The notes under the pieces are model-generated. The model saw only the letters and a list, made by a program, of their open reading frames with translations. It did not search any database and had not been told where the DNA came from. Of a stretch of DNA of 64,000 nucleotides, positions 55,690 to 64,000 are shown piece after piece (position 1 is the first letter of the stretch; the number at the start of each line of letters is the position of its first letter). The DNA is from Pomphorhynchus laevis. Taxonomy: Eukaryota; Acanthocephala; Palaeacanthocephala; Echinorhynchida; Pomphorhynchidae. The stretch spans positions 33,880-97,879 of the forward strand of contig WNNJ02002996.1 in NCBI GenBank assembly GCA_012934845.2, given 5' to 3'. Both the position numbers and the translations under genes were made by a program.

Positions 55690-58600
55690 ATGAAAATCGA
55701 ATATTAAGATTGTATGCACTAAAGTGGATTCCGGATCACCAAAGTGTTGTGGTTGATTAAATCATGAAAATAAACTAAATTATAGGATTAATTACAGTCT
55801 AATCCGATTATCATAAAATTAGATCTACACGATTCAAAACTATTTATAATAAAGTAGAAAAAGCGAATATTAAGATTGTATTATAAACTGTATTCCCGGA
55901 TCACCAAAGTGTTGTGGTTGATTAAATCATGAATATAAACTAAATTATAGGATTAATTACAGTCTAATCCGATTATCATAAAATTAGATCTACACGATTC
56001 AAAACTATTTATAATAAAGTAGAAAAAGCGAATATTAAGATTGTATTATAAACTGTATTCCCGAATCACCAAAGTGTTGTGGCTGATTAAATCATGAATA
56101 TAAACTAAATTATAGGATTAATTCCAGTCTAATCCGATTATCATAAAATTAGATCTACACGATTCAAAACTATTTATAATAAAGTAGAAAAAGCGAATAT
56201 TAAGATTGTATTATAAACTGTATTCCCGGATCACCAAAGTGTTGTGGTTGATTAAATCATGAATATAAACTAAATTATAGGATTAATTACAGTCTAATCC
56301 GATTATCATAAAATTAGATCTACACGATTCAAAACTATTTATAATAAAGTAGAAAAAGCGAATATTAAGATTGTATTATAAACTGTATTCCCGGATCACC
56401 AAAGTGTTGTGGTTGATTAAATCATGAATATAAACTAAATTATAGGATTAATTCCAGTCTAATCCGATTATGATAAAATTAGATCTACACGATTCAAAAC
56501 TATTTATAATAAAGTAGAAAAAGCGAATATTAAGATTGTATTATAAACTGTATTCCCGAATCACCAAAGTGTTGTGGTTGATTAAATCATGAATATAAAC
56601 TAAATTATAGGATTAATTCCAGTCTAATCCGATTATCATAAAATTAGATCTACACGATTCAAAACTATTTATAATAAAGTAGAAAAAGCGAATATTAAGA
56701 TTGTATTATAAACTGTATTCCCGGATCACCAAAGTGTTGTGGTTGATTAAATCATGAATATAAACTAAATTATAGGATTAATTCCAGTCTAATCCGATTA
56801 TGATAAAATTAGATCTACACGATTCAAAACTATTTATAATAAAGTAGAAAAAGCGAATATTAAGATTGTATTATAAACTGTATTCCCGAATCACCAAAGT
56901 GTTGTGGTTGATTAAATCATGAATATAAACTAAATTATAGGATTAATTACAGTCTAATCCGATTATCATAAAATTAGATCTACACGATTCAAAACTATTT
57001 ATAATAAAGTAGAAAAAGCGAATATTAAGATTGTATTATAAACTGTATTCCCGGATCACCAAAGTGTTGTGGTTGATTAAATCATGAATATAAACTAAAT
57101 TATAGGATTAATTCCAGTCTAATCCGATTATCATAAAATTAGATCTACACGATTCAAAACTATTTATAATAAAGTAGAAAAAGCGAATATTAAGATTGTA
57201 TTATAAACTGTATTCCCGGATCACCAAAGTGTTGTGGTTGATTAAATCATGAATATAAACTAAATTATAGGATTAATTACAGTCTAATCCGATTATCATA
57301 AAATTAGATCTACACGATTCAAAACTATTTATAATAAAGTAGAAAAAGCGAATATTAAGATTGTATTATAAACTGTATTCCCGGATCACCAAAGTGTTGT
57401 GGTTGATTAAATCATGAATATAAACTAAATTATAGGATTAATTCCAGTCTAATCCGATTATGATAAAATTAGATCTACACGATTCAAAACTATTTATAAT
57501 AAAGTAGAAAAAGCGAATATTAAGATTGTATTATAAACTGTATTCCCGAATCACCAAAGTGTTGTGGTTGATTAAATCATGAATATAAACTAAATTATAG
57601 GATTAATTCCAGTCTAATCCGATTATCATAAAATTAGATCTACACGATTCAAAACTATTTATAATAAAGTAGAAAAAGCGAATATTAAGATTGTATTATA
57701 AACTGTATTCCCGGATCACCAAAGTGTTGTGGTTGATTAAATCATGAATATAAACTAAATTATAGGATTAATTCCAGTCTAATCCGATTATCATAAAATT
57801 AGATCTACACGATTCAAAACTATTTATAATAAAGTAGAAAAAGCGAATATTAAGATTGTATTATAAACTGTATTCCCGAATCACCAAAGTGTTGTGGTTG
57901 ATTAAATCATGAATATAAACTAAATTATAGGATTAATTCCAGTCTAATCCGATTATCATAAAATTAGATCTACACGATTCAAAACTATTTATAATAAAGT
58001 AGAAAAAGCGAATATTAAGATTGTATTATAAACTGTATTCCCGAATCACCAAAGTGTTGTGGTTGATTAAATCATGAATATAAACTAAATTATAGGATTA
58101 ATTCCAGTCTAATCCGATTATCATAAAATTAGATCTACACGATTCAAAACTATTTATAATAAAGTAGAAAAAGCGAATATTAAGATTGTATTATAAACTG
58201 TATTCCCGAATCACCAAAGTGTTGTGGTTGATTAAATCATGAATATAAACTAAATTATAGGATTAATTCCAGTCTAATCCGATTATCATAAAATTAGATC
58301 TACACGATTCAAAACTATTTATAATAAAGTAGAAAAAGCGAATATTAAGATTGTATTATAAACTGTATTCCCGAATCACCAAAGTGTTGTGGTTGATTAA
58401 ATCATGAATATAAACTAAATTATAGGATTAATTCCAGTCTAATCCGATTATCATAAAATTAGATCTACACGATTCAAAACTATTTATAATAAAGTAGAAA
58501 AAGCGAATATTAAGATTGTATTATAAACTGTATTCCCGGATCACCAAAGTGTTGTGGTTGATTAAATCATGAATATAAACTAAATTATAGGATTAATTCC

Positions 58601-59240
58601 AGTCTAATCCGATTATCATAAAATTAGATCTACACGATTCAAAACTATTTATAATAAAGTAGAAAAAGCGAATATTAAGATTGTATTATAAACTGTATTC
58701 CCGAATCACCAAAGTGTTGTGGCTGATTAAATCATGAATATAAACTAAATTATAGGATTAATTCCAGTCTAATCCGATTATCATAAAATTAGATCTACAC
58801 GATTCAAAACTATTTATAATAAAGTAGAAAAAGCGAATATTAAGATTGTATTATAAACTGTATTCCCGAATCACCAAAGTGTTGTGGTTGATTAAATCAT
58901 GAATATAAACTAAATTATAGGATTAATTACAGTCTAATCCGATTATCATAAAATTAGATCTACACGATTCAAAACTATTTATAATAAAGTAGAAAAAGCG
59001 AATATTAAGATTGTATTATAAACTGTATTCCCGAATCACCAAAGTGTTGTGGTTGATTAAATCATGAAAATAAACTAAATTATAGGATTAATTACAGTCT
59101 AATCCGATTATCATAAAATTAGATCTACACGATTCAAAACTATTTATAATAAAGTAGAAAAAGCGAATATTAAGATTGTATTATAAACTGTATTCCCGAA
59201 TCACCAAAGTGTTGAGGCTGATTAAATCATGAATATAATT
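55690..59240 (+). repeat. 165-bp satellite array, about 21.5 monomers
   Basis: The anchor aagcgaatattaag occurs every 165 bp (55861, 56026, 56191, 56356 and onward). First and last monomers are partial or slightly divergent. Monomers differ at a handful of diagnostic sites: ccgg/ccga before atcacc, attac/attcc, tcat/tgat, ggttg/ggctg. Non-coding. The array ends where gattaaatcatgaatataat runs into AT-rich sequence. Confidence 0.97.
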
Positions 59241-59339
59241 CATGAGAATAATTCAATATCTAATACAATATTATAAATATAATATTGCATATTATAAATA
59301 TAATATATTCAATATATCGATATATAATTTTTACATATC

Positions 59340-61735
59340 ATTTATTATAATATTAATGTTTAAGATTGAAGCATAGAGCAATATAACATTGTTACATTTC
59401 ACAGATTAATGACTTACTCTGGAAATCGATTTCGAAAAGTGTTAATCAGTGTGGAGTATATAAATTCAAAGAAACGTTTAATGTAAATTTTCAACAACTA
59501 GCTGGATTCCTTATGAACATCCAAGTATTACATCATGTTAAAACGTTAGTGCTCAGTGCATTCACTCTGAAGATCCATTGAGTACTAACGTCAGCGCAGC
59601 ATGATTTTAGTGGTTAGGTCGGGTTGCAACTTATTCGTGACGATATTCGTACATTAGTTTACAGACAAATGTTTAGGATTGAAGTATAAAGCAGTATAAT
59701 ATCCTTACATTTCACAGATTAAAATGAACTGCTCTGAAAATCTATTTCTAAAATTGGTAGACAGGTAAGAAATCAACAAATACGTAGGAATGTATTTCGA
59801 AAAAGGTTAGACTTGTAAGGAGTCTGCACATTCGCATGAGTTTCGTGCAATTCTTCAACGACTAACTGGATTCTGCATAGACAATCCAAGTATTACAGCA
59901 TGTTGAAACGTTAGTGATCAGTGCCTGCGGCTTGATGACCCACTGAGTAGTAACGCTGGCGCAGGATGAAGCTGGTGTTTAAATCGTATTGCAACTGGTT
60001 TGTAACGATATTCACACACTAGTTTATATTTTAAATATTATTACTTTTAATAAAACTAAAATTTGTTTCTAAAAAATAAAGGATAAAATAAATAAAAGAT
60101 GTGTCAAGAATTCTTAATTTACAATTCGATTTTGAGTTAATTCTATATTTTTAACATATTTAACATATAGAATTTAACAATATAGAATTAACAGTATATT
60201 GTTATATACTGTTATAGCACATAACAGTATAACATTCTATATAATTTATACTGTAAAGAGAAAGGATGCTATTCTGCACTATGCAGTATAACCAATATTA
60301 AATCACCAATATCATCCTGCTCCATGTTAACGCAGAATGATGTTGGTGTTTAGATAGTGTTGCGACTGCTTCGTGACGATAATCGTACACTACTTTTCTT
60401 GCGAATTTGTAGACTTCTTACCGATCTGACACTTTACGAAATATATTTCCAGATCAGGTTATTTGATATGGGAAATGTAAGAATGTTATACTGTTATGTG
60501 CTTCAATCATAAACATGTCTGCAAACTAGTGTACGAATATCGTCACGAGTTTATACAAATGTGAACCTATATTGTCGGCTAAGGATGATGTTAGTAGATT
60601 GATCGTATTGCAACTGGTTCGTAACGACATTCGTTCACTAGTTTGCAGACACATGCTTAGGAATAAAGCATAGAGCAGTACAGCATCCTTACATTTCACA
60701 GATTAAAATGAACAGCTCTGGAAATCTATTATTAAAAGTGTCATGCCGGAAAGGAATCAGCAAATACACAGAAAAGTTTCGTGAAAGTTTAAAAGACTAG
60801 CTGAATGCTATATAAATCATCCAAGTATTACGGTATGTTAAAACGTTACTGCTCAGGGCCTGCTCCCTGAAGATCCACTGAATATTAACGTCGCAGCTGG
60901 AAATGTATTTCGAAAAAGGTTAGAGGGGTAAGGAGTCAACACATTCGCATGAGTTTCGTGCAATTCTTCAACGACTAACTGGATTCTGCATAGACAATCC
61001 AAGTATTACAGCATGTTGAAACGTTAGTGATCAGTGCCTGAGCCATGATTATCCAATGAGTAGTATCGCTGGCGCAGGATAAAGATGATGTTTAGATCGT
61101 GCTGCAACTAGTTAGTGACGATATTCGTACACTAGTTTGCGGACATGTGTTTAGGATTAAAGTATAGAGCAGTATATCATCTTTACATTTCACAGATTAA
61201 AATGAACAGCTCTGGAAATCTATTATTAAAAGTGTAATTCCGGTAAGGAATCAGCAAATACACAGAAAAGTTTCGTGAAATTTTTAACGACTAGCTGAAT
61301 TCTATATAAATCGTTCAAGTATTACGGTATGTTGAAACGTTACTGCTCAGGGCCTGCTCCCTGAAGATCCACTGAATATTAACGTCGCAGCTGGAAATGT
61401 ATTTCGAAAAAGGTTAGACTGGTAAGGAGTCAACACATTCGCATGAGTTTCGTGCAATTCTTCAACGACTAACTGGATTCTGCATAGACAATACAAGTAT
61501 TACAGCATGTTGAAACGTTAGTGATCAGTGCCTGCGGCTTGATGACCCACTGAGTAGTAACGCTGGCGCAGGATGAAGCTGCTGCAACTGGTTAGTGACG
61601 ATATTCATACACTAGTTTGCGGACATGTGTTTAGGATTGAAGTATAGAGCAGTATAACATCTTTACATTTCACATATTAATGACTTGCTCTGAAAATCTA
61701 TACAATTTATATATACAGTAATCTTACATGTTGTT
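59340..61735 (+). repeat. Composite tandem repeat, units up to ~490 bp with two related subunits
   Basis: The word tttaggattgaagtatagagcag or a close form recurs at about 59357, 59670, 60653, 61148 and 61628, followed by acatttcacagatt. Inside the ~480-495-bp units, two ~170-bp subunits share ggaaatctatt/ggaaatgtatt, cgactaactggattctgc, caagtattac and gttgaaacgttagtgatcag. The regularity is interrupted at about 60020-60530 by AT-rich sequence. Non-coding. Confidence 0.8.
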
Positions 61736-62024
61736 AGTCAAGGTTTAAAGAGTCGGAAGTAATGAAGGAATGATACTTTCTGATGTTTTCTGATGCGAAA
61801 TTACATTGTGTGATCCAGCAAAATTGGCAATCTATATTTTAATGTATATATCAGTGTATATATAATTTATTTTTCAACATTGCAATAAACCCGCTTAGTT
61901 TTCAAAATTAAAAAATAAGATGCTTGATATATATAAATATATGTCCCTATATTCAAATAATTTTGATTTTTATCAAACTATTTTGCACACTCCAGATCCT
62001 TAAAGAAGTTTGAGATCTAAAGTA

Positions 62025-62090
62025 AATGCAACCCTGAAGATGACGTGCCGTAGTGCCATCGAAATATTGGATTTTCTAATCAAATAAATA
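62025..62090 (+). other. PLE-terminus-like hairpin (CTGAAGA..GAAAT)
   Basis: ccctgaagatgacgtgccgt followed by agtgccatcgaaatattgg forms a GATGAC/GCCATC stem between CTGAA and GAAA boxes. This arrangement is common at retroelement ends, but the core pairing required for a hammerhead is not satisfied. Confidence 0.3.
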
Positions 62091-62194
62091 TTCCTGTTTC
62101 CTCGCCTTCTTGTAATAACACTTATATATGTTTATCGTGATAATCAAAATATAAGTTTGAAATATCGGAGAGGGATGAGTAAATACTAATTTAT

Positions 62195-62356
62195 ATTTCG
62201 CTAGATGTTGCTAGCATAATCAGAAATAAAAGTACATTTTGTTCATCAAATTGACTAGCAAGTTGTAAGTTTTGTTTCTAATAAAATACATTTTGCATAA
62301 CATATCAACAAATTATACGTTTTGTTTCTGATGATGCTAGCAGCATCTAGCGAAAT
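62195..62356. mobile_element. MITE-like foldback with ~30-bp terminal inverted repeats
   Basis: Left end atttcgctagatgttgctag, then cataatcagaaa; right end reads tttctgatgatgctagcagc, then atctagcgaaat, its inverse with two mismatches. Total 162 bp, no coding. No clear target duplication, so the superfamily is not assigned. Confidence 0.6.
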
Positions 62357-62659
62357 GTAATAAATTAAATTTCTTCATTACATTTGTTTACTGATCCGAA
62401 ATTTAAATTTAAAAATGATACATCAGTTATTTTGAAAGACGATATTTTCATTCAAAATAATCAGAATAATCAAAATGAATGTATTCTATAATACTATAAT
62501 TGAATGAACAATTGCATACACGAGCGAGTATCATCATTTGGTCGGCTTCATCAATTATCCTCGTGTGAATTCTTTAATCCTAGATGCAGCACTGTACACT
62601 ACAATCAGCGTAGGTGGACCTCATCAGCAGTGATTGGGATCCTTAAAAAAGTTTAAGAA

Positions 62660-62799
62660 TTTCTAGCACAACCAGCTATGCGACAATTACATTGGAATAA
62701 ATTTGATAGCAAAAAAGGCAGTTACCACTCAGAGTATCGCTACACGGATGCCATAATAAACTGTCTATTCGGCCCTAAGATTTACAACAGACAAGTAAA
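62660..62799 (+). CDS. Possible orphan exon (weak FH2-like start), unassigned
   Basis: A frame opens after a tctag acceptor-like site and runs QPAMRQLHWNKFDSKKGSYH, SEYRYTDAIINCLFGPK to a CAA|gtaaac donor-like site at 62799. MRQLHWNKF resembles the first strand of formin FH2 domains, but the rest does not fit well and no neighbour exon was found. It could be chance. Confidence 0.22.
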
Positions 62800-62880
62800 C
62801 TTTTTTGCATATTCAGTAAAAAATCATGTTTGTGAATGTGGTTTTAAATGTACAGTGCTTTTATATGTACATTAAAACCG

Positions 62881-63905
62881 CTTTGGGTATATATGAATAA
62901 AATACTTAAAGTAATTAAAACACACTTCAAAAAAATTGAAAATATATTTTTGAATTAAAAATAAATAAATTGGGTCTGTGAATTTGATAATTTACAATAT
63001 GCAAATAACAAATTACAATTTGCTAATAAAAAGTGTTACATAGTAAAGTAATATAGTAGCCCAATTATAAGTAGGGACATCTATATTTAGACAAGTAAAA
63101 GGTTTTCCAATGGGTGGTAATAGTAGCCCAATTATAGCTGACATGGTTTTAAGCTTTATAGAATATGAATTTGTTCATAACTGTGTAAAAAATAAATCTA
63201 AATTATATAAAGATATGAAATATATGTTTCGATACATTGATGATATATGTGTATTTAACTCTAATAATTTTTATTCAAAAGCGAACAAATTTATCCAAGT
63301 AGCCTCATTCTTAATAAAACCAATATTAATGATAAAGAAGGTGTATATCTAGATATGAACATTAAATTAACATTAACTAAAACTACTTTTAATTTATATC
63401 GTAAAGATGACATATTTAAATTTACAAGAAACATATTTTTGCATGATCATTCATGCATACCATATAATATAAAATATAATATATTAAATAATGAAATTTT
63501 AAGAATTGCAACAATTTGTAACGACATTGGCTTTCTTCAAAAATCATTTAAATAATTTAATAGATACATATTTTAAACTAGGTTACTATAAAAATAACAT
63601 CAAGCAGAAAATAGTAAAATATATAAATCAACACAATAATATAAAGAATAAATTTAAACTCTTAAGTGGCAAATTTTTATGGATGGATAATAAATAATAT
63701 ACTCTGTATTAGTGATAAATAATATACTTTGTATTAGAATAAAATACTAGATAGTTTTATCAGAGGAAATACATCATTAGCATGTATTTGGCCCCGCTGA
63801 TATGTTGGGTAGAAGAGTTAGGGGTCTAAACCTGATAGCATAGCAGTTCCTCCCGATGACGTTCAATTCTTATTCTGATACAACGTCTGTTATTTATTAG
63901 TCTAT
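62881..63905 (+). mobile_element. PLE family A copy 3, with 3' tail
   Basis: [17 protein letters not shown] (matches the RT block at about 11425), then after a gap [35 protein letters not shown] (catalytic DD), [20 protein letters not shown] and the thumb-like end ([17 protein letters not shown]). The RT middle is missing, and frames are broken in a few places. The 150-bp tail is at 63760-63905. This is the only copy here with RT end and tail joined on the + strand. Confidence 0.82.
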
Positions 63906-64000
63906 TATAATAGACTAATATAATATATATAATAGATATAATATATCTATTATAATATATCTATTATAATATATAATATTATATATAATATATAATAGAC
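63906..64000. repeat. TATA-type low-complexity run at window end
   Basis: Repeats of tctattataatatat in both orientations up to the last base; able to fold on itself. Confidence 0.8.

Noticed and set aside
55690-59240. CRISPR-like array
   Set aside because: Monomers are contiguous with no unique spacers; this is eukaryotic satellite DNA.
62038-62080. Hammerhead ribozyme at ctgaagatgacg..catcgaaat
   Set aside because: The pair next to the core (T against C) and helix I pairing are not satisfied. Kept only as a PLE-terminus-like hairpin.
1-64000. tRNA, rRNA or snRNA genes and LTR retroelements
   Set aside because: I scanned for cloverleaf-like blocks with TTCGAATC/A-box words, rRNA-like stretches and paired LTRs with integrase or protease motifs, and saw none I could support.

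Overview
The window is AT-rich nuclear DNA (my estimate is over 70% A+T) from an animal, most likely an invertebrate. Two host genes are recognised with confidence: NMD3 (60S ribosomal export adaptor, + strand) and UBR7 (UBR-box/PHD protein, - strand). Host introns are either tiny (45-60 bp) or several kb and packed with repeats. I cannot place the species. Penelope-like elements (PLEs), several LINE clades, satellites and hammerhead-bearing tandem repeats fit many invertebrate groups.

Layout. 1-22.7 kb: twelve exons of NMD3 with perfectly compatible phases, giving 395 residues to the stop; the N-terminal ~100 residues lie left of the window. Its introns hold a 1.37 kb inverted repeat whose arms bracket exons 2-6, a candidate nested antisense ORF, PLE family A copies, a CR1/L2-type LINE fragment, a 153-bp satellite split by an RTE-like LINE, and another LINE remnant. 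24.5-24.8 kb: the last two exons of an unidentified gene on the - strand. 25.1-34.9 kb: a retroelement nest, with a PLE-A copy next to a second PLE (family B) that is split by two head-to-head copies of one gag+EN+RT LINE. 36.1-37.5 kb: the last two exons of an unidentified - strand coiled-coil gene, followed by a cluster of ~310-bp repeats (37.6-38.4 kb) carrying three hammerhead ribozyme motifs, which looks like an animal retrozyme. 38.84 kb: a lone exon similar to WDR1/AIP1. 39.3-41.9 kb: a CR1/L2-type LINE with a long intact RT frame. 42.3-46.9 kb: a PLE-A 5' piece, a LINE tail, a 386-bp tandem duplication and a ~14-bp minisatellite. 47.7-48.8 kb: UBR7. 49.5-52.7 kb: an RTE fragment with intact target-site duplications and a third copy of the gag+EN+RT LINE. 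53.2-54.7 kb: LINE remnants. 55.7-59.2 kb: a homogeneous 165-bp satellite of about 21 monomers. 59.3-61.7 kb: a composite tandem repeat. 62-64 kb: a MITE-like foldback, a possible exon and a third PLE-A RT copy.

The host genes are ordinary. The most interesting items are the hammerhead/retrozyme cluster, lying just upstream of a - strand exon so that two of its ribozymes are sense to that gene, and the long near-identical inverted repeat that could fold NMD3 pre-mRNA and favour circularisation or mis-splicing. Most other structure is repeat growth: insertions into insertions, satellites, and recurrent small fold-back duplications with perfect arms and tiny loops.
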